A stretch of 14,740 nucleotides of DNA, from the NCBI GenBank assembly GCA_030597345.1, contig JAUVSA010000021.1, forward strand, positions 1 through 14,740. Reading direction: 5' to 3'. The position numbers and the translations under genes were made by a program. This document shows, piece by piece, positions 6,553 through 13,147 of the stretch; positions within the stretch are counted from its first letter, which is position 1, and every line of letters starts with the position of its first letter. This stretch comes from Bacillota bacterium. GTDB taxonomy: Bacteria; Armatimonadota; Hebobacteria; Hebobacterales; Hebobacteraceae. The notes under the pieces are model-generated. The model was not told the origin of the DNA and made no database searches. It was given only the letters and a program-made list of their open reading frames with translations.

Positions 6553-6558
6553 AGGAGG
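6553..6558 (+). promoter_or_regulatory. Shine-Dalgarno selecting the ATG at 6567
   Basis: A perfect AGGAGG lies 8 nt before ATG 6567. An in-frame upstream start would be a non-ATG codon at 6522 and would add 15 residues (ending in AQEVVD) that do not belong to the TIM-barrel fold. The site therefore argues for 6567. Confidence 0.8.
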
Positions 6559-6566
6559 TAGTGGAT

Positions 6567-7412
6567 ATGAGACTTGGAGGACAAGTGTTCGTCGGTTCTG
6601 ATGATCCAGAGGAGCTGGCAAAGGCGCATCGCGAGTTGGGCTATCGCGCGGCTTTCTGTCCGCCGGTGAGCTTGGATGATGGAGATCGAGTCCGGGCGAT
6701 CCGGGAGGCGTATGCGAAGCACGACGTGATGATCGCGGAGGTGGGTGTCTGGAACAACCTGATGGACCCGGATGAGCGGAAGCGCAAGGCCAACATCGAG
6801 GCGATGAAGAAGGGGCTGGCGCTGGCGGAGGGGGTGGGCGCGCAGTGCGTGGTCAACATCGGTGGGTCCTTCGGCCTGGACAACTGGGCAGGGGCGCACC
6901 TGGACAACCTGTCACAGGAGGCGTTCGATCTGGCGGTCGGCACCGCGAAGGAGATCATCGACGCGGTCAAGCCGAAAGAGGCGAAGCTCACCTATGAGAT
7001 GATGCCCTTCTGCATTCCGGACAGCACGGACTCATACGTGAGGCTGATCGAGGCGATCGATCGGTCGGCGTTCGGGGTGCATATGGACGCAGTCAACGTG
7101 ATCAATGGCACGGATCGCTACTTCAACATCACGGCGGTGATCGAGGAGTGCTTCGAGAAGCTCGGGCCGTCCGTAGCATCGTGCCACCTGAAGGACATCA
7201 GGATGGATGGAGACGCGCTCACGGTCCACCTGGATGAGGTGCTCGTGGGCACGGGCGCGTTCGACCTGAGGACCTACTTGCTGGAGATCCAGAAGCTGCC
7301 GCAGCAGCCGCCGGTGCTGCTGGAGCATCTTCCGACGGCGGAGGAGTACGACCGGGCGCGGGAGTACATCCTGGGATTAGCTAGCGAGATCGGGGTTGAT
7401 TTCGAGAAGTAG
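6567..7412 (+). CDS. Xylose-isomerase-like TIM-barrel protein (sugar phosphate isomerase/epimerase family)
   Basis: The 281-aa product belongs to the AP_endonuc_2 / xylose-isomerase-like TIM-barrel superfamily (PF01261), cytoplasmic enzymes that isomerise or epimerise sugars and related polyols, usually with a divalent metal. The typical metal ligands are all visible at barrel strand ends: Glu144 (TYEMMP), Asp174 (GVHMDAVN), His207 (SCHLKD) and Glu253 (LLEHL). VVNIGGSFG (95-103) is another strand end. The substrate cannot be inferred. It is preceded by the insertion-sequence relic, whose edge may lie only ~60 bp upstream. A TAGAAT hexamer at 6529-6534 could be its -10 box but has no good -35. 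It appears to be a single-gene unit ending at the palindrome at 7453-7480. Confidence 0.88.
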   Translation: MRLGGQVFVGSDDPEELAKAHRELGYRAAFCPPVSLDDGDRVRAIREAYAKHDVMIAEVGVWNNLMDPDERKRKANIEAMKKGLALAEGVGAQCVVNIGGSFGLDNWAGAHLDNLSQEAFDLAVGTAKEIIDAVKPKEAKLTYEMMPFCIPDSTDSYVRLIEAIDRSAFGVHMDAVNVINGTDRYFNITAVIEECFEKLGPSVASCHLKDIRMDGDALTVHLDEVLVGTGAFDLRTYLLEIQKLPQQPPVLLEHLPTAEEYDRAREYILGLASEIGVDFEK

Positions 7413-7434
7413 GTAACGTCGGCGAGCATGGAAC

Positions 7435-7452
7435 CGCGGATTACGCGGATTG
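7435..7452 (+). repeat. Short direct repeat CGCGGATTA / CGCGGATT
   Basis: CGCGGATTA at 7435-7443 and CGCGGATT at 7445-7452, a 10-bp period, just after the TIM-barrel gene and directly abutting the palindrome. I recall similar CGCGGATT arrays as dispersed intergenic repeats in environmental bacterial genomes; that recollection is not verified here. Confidence 0.5.
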
Positions 7453-7480
7453 GCTGCCCGGCGGGTACCCGCCGGGCAGC
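7453..7480. terminator. Perfect 28-bp palindrome, likely transcription terminator between convergent genes
   Basis: GCTGCCCGGCGGG, central TA, CCCGCCGGGCAGC: a flawless inverted repeat with 13-nt arms (7453-7465 and 7468-7480). It lies 40 bp after the TIM-barrel stop and 140 bp after the end of the opposing rmuC gene. On the plus strand only a short TTT follows, so it is a GC-strong, U-poor hairpin. A second weaker repeat, GCGGGA...TCCCGC, follows near 7490-7516. It could instead be a protein-binding site. Confidence 0.6.
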
Positions 7481-7620
7481 AGCTTTGGCGGGAGGTGCCG
7501 GCGCTCAGTCCCGCGAAGCCCCCTCCCTACACCTCTTCTTGGTAACCTCGCTCATGATACGAGGAACGAACGGCCGGCGGGCATGGGCTGACCCGGGACT
7601 CGCCCAAGGGAATGGCCGCC
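7481..7620. other. Intergenic tail between convergent genes
   Basis: No gene or RNA is recognised. It contains the weak inverted repeat GCGGGA/TCCCGC near 7490-7516 and a small hairpin CCTCG/CGAGG near 7546-7564. Either could help to end the minus-strand rmuC transcript. Confidence 0.4.
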
Positions 7621-8838
7621 CTACAGGGGCGGCTCGTCCTGGTGGTCGGAGGCCTCCGGCGCGCTGAGGCGCCGGGAGCGGGTGTCGATGGGATCGAGCT
7701 CGGGGATCTCGTCGCCGGCCGCGGCACCGAGCTCGCGGAAGCGGCGGGCGGAGGGGAGGATGCGGCTCTCAAGCGAGCCGACCGAGCGGTTGAAGGCCTC
7801 GGTGGCGCGGTCGAGGTTCTTGCCGACGTCGGCGAGGTGGCCGACGAAGGTGCGTATCCGGTCGTAGAGGTCGCTCCCGAGCTCGCTCACTTCCTGGGCG
7901 CTTTTGGCGATCTGCTCCTGGCGCCAGCCGTAGGCGACCGCGCGGAGGAGCGCGACCAAGGTGGTCGGACTGGCCAGGACGACTCCCTCCTGCATGGCCT
8001 GCTCGATAAGCGTGCCGTCGACGGCGCAGGCGGCGTAGAGGAACGACTCGCCAGGCACGAACATCACGACGAATTCCGGGGTTGGCTCGAACTGCTGCCA
8101 GTACGACTTGGCGGAGAGCGCCCTGATGTGATCGCGCATCTGGCGGCAGTGATCGGTGAGATAGGCGGCGCGCTTCTCTTCGTCAGGCGCCTCCATCGCG
8201 TTCAGGTATGCGTCCAGAGACACCTTGGAGTCGACCACCACCTGGCGGCCGGCGGGCAGGTGAACGACCATGTCCGGGCGGAGGCGTCCCTCGTCGCTCT
8301 CTACAGTGACTTGCTCCGAGTAGTCCACGTGCTCAGTCATTCCGGCGAGCTCCACTGCTCGGCGGAGCGTTAGCTCGCCCCAGCGGCCCCGGACCTGGGG
8401 CCTCCGCAGGGCATTCACGAGGTTGCCCGTCTCCCGCTGGAGCTGCTGCTCACTTGCGAGGAGGCTCTTGAGCTGCTCTTCCAGGCTGCCATAGGCGCGC
8501 TGGCGCTGGCCCTCGATTTCGCGGAGGTGATCCTCGTAACGTCTCAGTGCCTCGCGGAGGGGCTCGAGTGTCTGCTTCGCGGAGTCCACGAAGGCCTGGG
8601 AGTTGCTGCGGAGGGCATCAGAGGAGAGTGCCTTGAAGGTATCGCCGAGTTGAGCCTTCGCCTCTTCGACGAGGGAACGCTCTGCCTCTCGCTGCTTTTC
8701 GATCTCGGCGAGGCGTGTCTCGGCCTCGACGCGGCGCTCGCGCTCCTCCTGGAAATGGCCGAAGAGCTTGCGATTGGCCCACAGCCAGCCCAGCAGCGCG
8801 CCGACCAGCAGTCCGACGATCAGAAGGATCACTTCCAT
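7621..8838 (-). CDS. rmuC: DNA recombination protein RmuC homolog
   Basis: RmuC limits recombination at inverted repeats and carries a restriction-nuclease-like core behind a membrane anchor and coiled coil. This 405-aa protein shows that order: an N-terminal membrane segment (residues 3-20, VILLIVGLLVGALLGWLW), a long charged coiled coil (about 28-145), then the core with GRWGE (151-155), RPDMVVHLP (187-195), VVDSKVSLDAY (201-211), FVPGESF (260-266), SPTTLVALL (290-298) and AYGWRQEQ. Arg187-Pro-Asp189 and the D-S-K triad (203-205) fit the PD-(D/E)xK-type active site. The ATG at 8838 is chosen because it begins at the membrane segment, has GGGAGAGGG 5 nt upstream and lies just below a good promoter. 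A longer in-frame reading to 8913 would overlap that promoter and add polar residues. Confidence 0.95.
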   Translation of the reverse strand: MEVILLIVGLLVGALLGWLWANRKLFGHFQEERERRVEAETRLAEIEKQREAERSLVEEAKAQLGDTFKALSSDALRSNSQAFVDSAKQTLEPLREALRRYEDHLREIEGQRQRAYGSLEEQLKSLLASEQQLQRETGNLVNALRRPQVRGRWGELTLRRAVELAGMTEHVDYSEQVTVESDEGRLRPDMVVHLPAGRQVVVDSKVSLDAYLNAMEAPDEEKRAAYLTDHCRQMRDHIRALSAKSYWQQFEPTPEFVVMFVPGESFLYAACAVDGTLIEQAMQEGVVLASPTTLVALLRAVAYGWRQEQIAKSAQEVSELGSDLYDRIRTFVGHLADVGKNLDRATEAFNRSVGSLESRILPSARRFRELGAAAGDEIPELDPIDTRSRRLSAPEASDHQDEPPL

Positions 8839-8870
8839 TATGGCCCTCTCCCGGCGCCCGTGATGCGGAG

Positions 8871-8899
8871 ATTCTAGCTCAGATTCGTCGGGCCGGCAA
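8871..8899 (-). promoter_or_regulatory. Promoter of rmuC
   Basis: On the minus strand TTGCCG (8894-8899, 4/6), a 17-nt spacer and TAGAAT (8871-8876, 5/6). The predicted start is near 8864, giving a ~25-nt leader before the ATG at 8838. Confidence 0.6.
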
Positions 8900-8931
8900 C
8901 AGCGGCCGGGCATCGGTCGGCGAGAGGGTCT

Positions 8932-8961
8932 TTGACGCGCCTCTGGGAGTTCGGGTAAACT
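8932..8961 (+). promoter_or_regulatory. Promoter of the EamA-family transporter
   Basis: TTGACG (8932-8937, 5/6), an 18-nt spacer and TAAACT (8956-8961, 4/6). The predicted start is near 8968, giving a ~74-nt leader. It is back to back with the rmuC promoter, 33 bp between the two -35 boxes. Confidence 0.55.
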
Positions 8962-9041
8962 GCGCCTGCGTCAAGCAAGGCGACAGGGGCCGCGAGCTTG
9001 AGGGTCAAGAGCACGAAATCGGGTGGGGACGCCGGGCCGCC

Positions 9042-9860
9042 ATGTGGATAGCAGTCTGCGTCGGGGCCGCGCTTGGCAACGCTCTGTGGACGGCCCTGTC
9101 GAAGCGGGTGGTCCAGAGTATTCCCCCGCTGCGCATGAGTCTGCTCATGCGCGTGGTCCAGACGGGCCTTCTGCTAGTGCCATTCCTGATGATCCGCGGC
9201 GTACCCGCGAGCGCGGATTTCTGGCTGCTGATAGCTGCAATCGGCGTGCTGCAGGCAGTCCGGTGGGTTACGATCATGCACGGGGTGAAGCGGGACTACT
9301 TCTCGACGTACGCGATGTACAACACGGCGCCGCTGTTCACGCTGCTGCTCGCGCCGGCGACGCTGCCGGAGCGCTTCGGCCCTATGGTGTGGGTCGGCGT
9401 GCTGGCCATCATCGCCGGTGGGGCATTCTTCTACCGGACCTCCCGCGTGTCTGCATACGGGCTGGTGGGGGCAGTGCTGACCGCGTTGGTCAACATCATC
9501 GCCAAGCATGGCGTGAATCAGGTGCATCCCCTGGTCTTCCTGTTCTTCATGTCCGCGTCGCCCGCGGTGGTGCTGGGGGTCGTGTACCCCTTCACCCACC
9601 GTTCCACGCGCGAAGACGTGAGGTGGCCGCGCGAGCTGAGGCAGCTTGCGCCGCGGGCCTTGATCGCGGTAGTGTCGGGCGTGTTCTTCTTCTACGGGCT
9701 GTGGCTCGATACGGTGACCCGGGTTACGGCGGTGACGCGGGTCAACCTGATCTTCGGTTTTCTCCTCAGCTACCTGATGCTGAAAGAGAAGGGAGAATGG
9801 CAGTGGAAGGTAGCGGGCACCGCGCTTATCTTGGCGGGGACGGTGGCGGTGGCTCTGTAG
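9042..9860 (+). CDS. EamA/DMT-superfamily membrane transporter
   Basis: A 272-aa polytopic inner-membrane protein with about ten hydrophobic segments arranged as two repeated halves, as in EamA (drug/metabolite transporter) permeases. The first half runs from MWIAVCVGAALGNALW through IIAGGAFFY. The second begins AYGLVGAVLTALVNIIAKHG and ends AGTALILAGTVAVAL. The YAMYNTAPLFTLLLAPATLPERF and VNLIFGFLLSYLMLKEKGEW segments match the conserved closing part of each repeat (helix, then E/KE, then loop). The substrate is unknown; relatives export amino acids or metabolites. The ATG at 9042 starts at the first membrane helix. Only a weak GGTGGGG lies upstream. A longer in-frame reading begins inside rmuC and is rejected. 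It converges on the PfkB gene with a 13-bp gap and no terminator. Confidence 0.88.
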   Translation: MWIAVCVGAALGNALWTALSKRVVQSIPPLRMSLLMRVVQTGLLLVPFLMIRGVPASADFWLLIAAIGVLQAVRWVTIMHGVKRDYFSTYAMYNTAPLFTLLLAPATLPERFGPMVWVGVLAIIAGGAFFYRTSRVSAYGLVGAVLTALVNIIAKHGVNQVHPLVFLFFMSASPAVVLGVVYPFTHRSTREDVRWPRELRQLAPRALIAVVSGVFFFYGLWLDTVTRVTAVTRVNLIFGFLLSYLMLKEKGEWQWKVAGTALILAGTVAVAL

Positions 9861-9873
9861 CGTGGTACGGGGA

Positions 9874-10836
9874 TCAGGTCGCGTCGCGCCGGGGCGCGGT
9901 GGTCAGGAACTCCATCGCCTCTTCGAGAGTCGGTTGTGACGCTGTGCCGCCCGCGGCGCGGGTGGACAGAGCGCCGCAGGCATTGCCGAGGTCGAGGCAG
10001 TCGGTGAGGTCAGCCCCTGAGAGGTAGGCGTGCAGGAACCCGGCGTTGAAGGAATCGCCCGCGCCCGTTGTGTCCACGACGTCTATGGCGAAGGCCCCGC
10101 GGCGCGCCACTTCCCCGCCGCGCTGCGCGATTGCGCCCTCGGGACCCAGCTTGACAACTACGGTCGGCACACGCTCCGCAAGGGCGATGAGGGCGTCCTC
10201 GACCGTAGAAGTCCCCGATAGCAGCACGGCCTCAGCTTTGTTAGGGAGGAAGACGTCGAGGTGAGGGTAGACGGGCTCGGGATCGCGGGTGCTCTCACCT
10301 TCGTGGGGCCAGCCGGTGTCGAGGGAGGTCGTCAGGCCCATCTCCTTGGCGCGGGCGAAGATGCGAGCCACATCCGGGCGGAGGTTGCGCTGGAGGTAGA
10401 AGGAGCTGACGTGCAGGTGCCGGCGGCCGCGCAGGAGGGAGAAGGCGACATCGTCAAGCCGCATCTCCTGGATGCAGCCCATGACAGTAAGCTGCGCACG
10501 TTCGCTGTCGAGAGCGACCGAGATGGTCAGCCCGGTGGCCAGTGAGTCGTTCACCGCAATGGCGTCTGTGGGGACGCCCTTGGCGCGCAGGAAATCGAGT
10601 GCTCGCCGACCGAAGTCGTCGCCGCCGACCTTGCTGATGAAGAGAACGTCGTCGCCGAGGTCCGCGAATTGGCAGGCCATGATCGCGGAGGCGGAGCCGA
10701 GGGTAAGCTCCATGCCGCCGACGATGATCTCCTCACCCGGCTCCGGGAGTCGCGGAGCGCCGGTGACGATCAGATCGAGGTTGAGCTCACCGATGATGGC
10801 GATAGAGGGTATGCGTCGGCCTCCCAGCTCAGGCAT
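9874..10836 (-). CDS. PfkB-family carbohydrate kinase
   Basis: An ATP-dependent sugar or sugar-phosphate kinase of the ribokinase/PfkB family, 320 aa. Seen: IIGELNLDLIV (14-24, first strand and substrate aspartate), SKVGGDDFGRRALDFL (68-83), LPNKAEA (197-203) and the anion-hole/catalytic motif DTTGAGDSFNAGFL (255-268) with Asp261 as the base. The usual N-terminal GGKGAN-type motif is altered to GGMELTLGSAS (40-50), so the substrate differs from ribose. As the third gene after an AgaS-like isomerase and a HAD protein it may phosphorylate a ketose phosphate such as tagatose 6-phosphate, or act earlier on a free sugar; both are inferences. It overlaps the HAD gene by 8 bp, with GATGCCTGA holding this ATG and the HAD stop. 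A TTG 3 nt upstream is an alternative start. Confidence 0.92.
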   Translation of the reverse strand: MPELGGRRIPSIAIIGELNLDLIVTGAPRLPEPGEEIIVGGMELTLGSASAIMACQFADLGDDVLFISKVGGDDFGRRALDFLRAKGVPTDAIAVNDSLATGLTISVALDSERAQLTVMGCIQEMRLDDVAFSLLRGRRHLHVSSFYLQRNLRPDVARIFARAKEMGLTTSLDTGWPHEGESTRDPEPVYPHLDVFLPNKAEAVLLSGTSTVEDALIALAERVPTVVVKLGPEGAIAQRGGEVARRGAFAIDVVDTTGAGDSFNAGFLHAYLSGADLTDCLDLGNACGALSTRAAGGTASQPTLEEAMEFLTTAPRRDAT

Positions 10837-11473
10837 CAAGGTAACCCACGGCGTCTTCGAGCGAACCCAGTGTTGCGGCGGCCCCCGGAAACTCCAGCCC
10901 CCGGCTGTATTCGTTTGGCACGGCGACCACGGTCATGCCGGCGGAGGCGGCGGACTGGACGCCGGGCGGGGTGTCTTCGAGGGCAAGGCAATCGGCCGGT
11001 GGGATCCCCAGTCGCTGGGCGGCCAGCAGATAGATGTCGGGGTCGGGTTTGTTGCGGGTGATGTCGTCGCCGGTGACGATGCCGTCGAAGTAGTCGTCCG
11101 GCGAGCCCTTGTCCGGCTGCTGCTCGAAGAGCCGGCGAAGCGCTATCTTCACCTGCTCGCCGTTCGCAGATGAGACTACCGCCCGCTTGATTCCTCGGCG
11201 GCGAACTTCTTCGCTCAACCCCCAGAACCCGGGGAAGATTGGAAGCGGAGCAGTCCTGAGAAGCTGCAGATAGATGGCGCCGCGGCGGGAGGCCATTTCC
11301 TCGGAGGGCGTGTCCATGTTGTAGATGCGCTTTAGGTCCCGGATGTTGTCGGCCTCCGGGTAGCCGACGAACTGGGCCATCAGGGTCTCGGGGATCTCGT
11401 GGCCGTAGTCCCGCATCATAGTCTTGAATGCCTTGAAGTGGATCGGCTCGGTGTCCACGATGAGCCCGTCCAT
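10829..11473 (-). CDS. HAD-superfamily hydrolase (beta-phosphoglucomutase-like), start codon problematic
   Basis: A haloacid-dehalogenase-fold protein of the beta-phosphoglucomutase/sugar phosphatase type. From the first available ATG (11473) it has 214 aa. Motif II is VVSSANGEQ (99-107), motif III Lys142 in RNKPDPDIYLLAAQRLG, and motif IV ALEDTPPGVQSA (164-175; Glu166, Asp167). Motif I should be DxDG. Upstream of ATG the frame continues IQAVLVD, so the nucleophile aspartate codon (11474-11476) lies just before this ATG, which encodes the Met of DMDGLIVDTEP. No ATG, GTG or TTG occurs in frame upstream through the preceding gene's tail. AGGAGG at 11495-11500 is 21 nt from this ATG, too far, but 6-9 nt from GCA/GTT codons. 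The true start is therefore a non-standard codon, or has been lost by mutation or sequence error. Gene position suggests sugar-phosphate metabolism. Confidence 0.85.
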   Translation of the reverse strand: MDGLIVDTEPIHFKAFKTMMRDYGHEIPETLMAQFVGYPEADNIRDLKRIYNMDTPSEEMASRRGAIYLQLLRTAPLPIFPGFWGLSEEVRRRGIKRAVVSSANGEQVKIALRRLFEQQPDKGSPDDYFDGIVTGDDITRNKPDPDIYLLAAQRLGIPPADCLALEDTPPGVQSAASAGMTVVAVPNEYSRGLEFPGAAATLGSLEDAVGYLDA

Positions 11474-11478
11474 GTCGA

Positions 11479-12717
11479 CTAGAACTGCCTGGATCCTCCT
11501 GCCCTCTGCTCCCGCGGATAGATAGTTACGCCCTGCACGACGCGGTGGATGACGCCGCCGGCGCTGGGCACGTCGGGTTTGAGGCCGTGCGCGAGGGAGG
11601 CGAAGAGGCCGAGGAGCTGGCCGACGATCGTGGCGACTGGCGGCAGCGAGTGGTCGGGAAGGCCAAGCTCGCCGGTCGGATCGAAGGCGACCACGTGGTC
11701 TGCAAGGTCTGCGATCCCCTCCCGCCGGTCGGCGACGATGACGTGAGCGAGGCCGCTGCCCTGCTCGCGGTTGCCGCGGATGAGGTCGAGCTCATAGCGG
11801 CGGACATAAGGGTCGTTGGACAAGAAGTAGACCACGAGAGTGTCGTCGTGAATGGCGGCGCGGGGGCCGTGGCGGATGCCGAGGAAGGTGTCGCAGAGGC
11901 AGATGATGTTTCCGTCGGTGAGCTCCTGGAGCTTGAGGTGGGACTCCACGGCAGCGCCGTAGAGCGCGCCGGAACCGAGGAAGCAGGCGCGCTCGGGCTT
12001 TCGCTCGAGGAGGGATTCGGCGACCGCGGGGGCGATGTCGAGCACCGTCTCGGCGGCGGTCGCGAGCCGATCTACGAGGTCGCCGTACTCGTCAATGCGG
12101 TCGAGGTAGGCGAGGCCGAGGCCGGCGACGACCATGGAGGTGAAGGAGCTGGTCATGGCGAGGCCGCGGTCGTTGGTGCGGGGGTGGAGCACGAGGCAGT
12201 GGGCACGATCGCCGAGGGCGCGGGCGCGGCGGGCGAGCTCACCCTCTCCATTGCAGGTGATGATGAGATGGCGGACCTGCGGCCGCTCGGCGAGCACGGC
12301 CTCCATGGCGGCGACGCTTTCGGGGCTGTTGCCGGAGCGAGCGAAGGAGACCATAAGCGCCGGGCGGTCGGCCGGGAAAGCGTATTGGGGGTGGGTTACG
12401 ATGTCGGTCGTGGGGCAGGCGATGCCCCGCGTCCCCAGCGCCGCGGTGACAGGTCCCTGCACGCAGCGACCGACGAAGTCGGAGGTGCCGGCTCCTGCGA
12501 AGACGATCTCCGAGGAGCCGCCCGGGAGACCGATCTGGGCGAGCAAGTCGCGAATGGCAGGAGCTGCCGCCCCGAAGCGCTGCGGTGTGTCGCGCCACAT
12601 TTCGGGCTGCTGGGCGATCTCGGCTGGAGTGGCTTCGACGCCGAGCTCCACCTTCTCTGAACTGCTGAGCAAGAGCAAGCGCCGGAGTGGGTTAGTCTGC
12701 TCTCCTTGCGAGGTCAT
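11479..12717 (-). CDS. AgaS-like SIS-domain sugar isomerase/deaminase
   Basis: A 412-aa double SIS-domain protein resembling AgaS, the galactosamine-6-phosphate deaminase/isomerase (yielding tagatose 6-phosphate) of amino-sugar catabolism. Seen: AEIAQQPEMWRDT (32-44, the AgaS N-terminal region), FAGAGTSDFVG (73-83), SFARSGNSPESVAA (124-137), TNDRGLAMTSSFTSM (181-195), LGSGALYGAAVESHLKLQEL (247-266), GIRHGPRA (280-287) and YFLSNDPYVRRYELDLI. It is about 25 residues longer than typical AgaS. The ATG at 12717 has GGAAGG 5 nt upstream; an in-frame GTG at 12723 is a less likely start. It is the first gene of the operon with the HAD and PfkB genes. No deacetylase, aldolase or sugar permease is nearby. 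Other SIS enzymes such as fructosamine-6-phosphate deglycases also pair with PfkB kinases, so the exact sugar is open. Confidence 0.88.
   Translation of the reverse strand: MTSQGEQTNPLRRLLLLSSSEKVELGVEATPAEIAQQPEMWRDTPQRFGAAAPAIRDLLAQIGLPGGSSEIVFAGAGTSDFVGRCVQGPVTAALGTRGIACPTTDIVTHPQYAFPADRPALMVSFARSGNSPESVAAMEAVLAERPQVRHLIITCNGEGELARRARALGDRAHCLVLHPRTNDRGLAMTSSFTSMVVAGLGLAYLDRIDEYGDLVDRLATAAETVLDIAPAVAESLLERKPERACFLGSGALYGAAVESHLKLQELTDGNIICLCDTFLGIRHGPRAAIHDDTLVVYFLSNDPYVRRYELDLIRGNREQGSGLAHVIVADRREGIADLADHVVAFDPTGELGLPDHSLPPVATIVGQLLGLFASLAHGLKPDVPSAGGVIHRVVQGVTIYPREQRAGGSRQF
11495..11500 (-). promoter_or_regulatory. Shine-Dalgarno without a usable start codon (HAD gene)
   Basis: A perfect AGGAGG on the minus strand, inside the last codons of the AgaS-like gene. 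The HAD reading frame at normal spacing offers only GCA (11486-11488) and GTT (11483-11485). The frame's AGG codon just before ATC-CAG-GCA would need one substitution to become ATG and give MIQAVLVDMDG. Confidence 0.5.
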
Positions 12718-12722
12718 GGACA

Positions 12723-12728
12723 CCTTCC
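12723..12728 (-). promoter_or_regulatory. Shine-Dalgarno favouring the ATG at 12717
   Basis: GGAAGG ends 5 nt before ATG 12717 and overlaps the GTG at 12723, so ribosomes positioned here should use the ATG. Confidence 0.55.
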
Positions 12729-12811
12729 AGGTCTGACAATCCCGGCCTACGCAGCGCCGCTGCCGCGTGCGGGGAGCAACGGCGGCTCAGCCGCGCCGAC
12801 GGCTGGCGGGC

Positions 12812-12840
12812 AGTATCGGTTCTCGTAGGCCTTCTGGCGA
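12812..12840 (-). promoter_or_regulatory. Weak candidate promoter of the AgaS-HAD-PfkB operon
   Basis: On the minus strand TCGCCA (12835-12840, 4/6), a 17-nt spacer and GATACT (12812-12817, 4/6). The start would be near 12805, giving a GC-rich ~88-nt leader containing the hairpin GCGGC-TGA-GCCGC. Confidence 0.3.
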
Positions 12841-12915
12841 GATGATCCGGGCTCCTGCTGAAGGGATTTCCGGAGAGATGTGGCGAGAAACTCCAGAGAT
12901 GCTCCGCCGCCGGTG

Positions 12916-12944
12916 TTGACAACGAATCTGAGGTTGAGTAGACT
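12916..12944 (+). promoter_or_regulatory. Strong sigma70-type promoter directing the leader and GNAT genes
   Basis: Perfect TTGACA (12916-12921), a 17-nt spacer and TAGACT (12939-12944, 4/6). The predicted start is near 12951, which gives a ~210-nt leader before the ATG at 13161, unusually long for this window. Confidence 0.6.
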
Positions 12945-13011
12945 CTGATCGGCTGACCAGCGACAAAACGATACGTTGACAGCAGGATAAACGCGATCTC
13001 AGCCCTCGACG

Positions 13012-13070
13012 CGCCTGCTTCGTGCCATCGTGATGCTCCGATGGCGAGAGGCAGGCGTGTTTCTCTTTTC
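13012..13070 (+). terminator. Long hairpin with U-rich tail: attenuator or end of a small RNA
   Basis: Bases 13012-13030 pair with 13039-13057 (CGCCTGC...GCCATCG against CGATGGC...GCAGGCG), 19 positions with one G-A mismatch and two G-U pairs, around an 8-nt loop TGATGCTC. TGTTTCTCTTTTC follows (13058-13070). The G-U pairs would be A-C mismatches in the opposite strand's RNA, so the plus-strand transcript folds better. It lies 60-120 nt after the predicted start at 12951, the usual place for a transcription attenuator; alternatively it ends a ~120-nt small RNA. Confidence 0.6.
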
Positions 13071-13098
13071 TGGGGCAGCGACACGACCGTTTTCTGCG

Positions 13099-13124
13099 AT
13101 AGCGAGGCGACATAGCGAGGCGAC
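13099..13124 (+). repeat. Exact 13-bp tandem duplication
   Basis: ATAGCGAGGCGAC occurs twice head to tail, at 13099-13111 and 13112-13124, in the leader of the GNAT gene, between the hairpin and the ribosome binding site. Confidence 0.9.
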
Positions 13125-13147
13125 GGGTGGGATGAGGTCGCCCACCC
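13125..13147 (+). promoter_or_regulatory. Hairpin abutting the ribosome binding site of the GNAT gene
   Basis: GGGTGGG (13125-13131) pairs with CCCACCC (13141-13147) across a 9-nt loop ATGAGGTCG. The Shine-Dalgarno GGGAG (13150-13154) begins 3 nt later, 6 nt before ATG 13161. No U-tract follows, so it is a translational-control candidate rather than a terminator. Confidence 0.5.

Noticed and set aside
8839..8913. N-terminal extension of RmuC to a start at 8913
   Set aside because: It adds polar residues before the membrane anchor and would translate over the well-formed promoter at 8871-8899. The ATG at 8838 has a good ribosome binding site.
8715..9041. N-terminal extension of the EamA transporter back to 8715
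   Set aside because: It starts inside rmuC on the opposite strand, is Arg/Ala/Pro-rich and covers the promoter at 8932-8961. The first membrane helix begins at the ATG at 9042.
11545..12660. Long open frame (371 codons) on the plus strand opposite the AgaS-like gene
   Set aside because: It is antisense to a clear SIS-domain gene, is rich in Gly, Glu, Ala and Val as expected for the complement of GC-biased codons, and shows no domain.
12976..12981. Second perfect TTGACA downstream of the one at 12916
   Set aside because: No acceptable -10 hexamer occurs 16-18 nt downstream (TCAGCC at 17 nt), so it is not called as a promoter.
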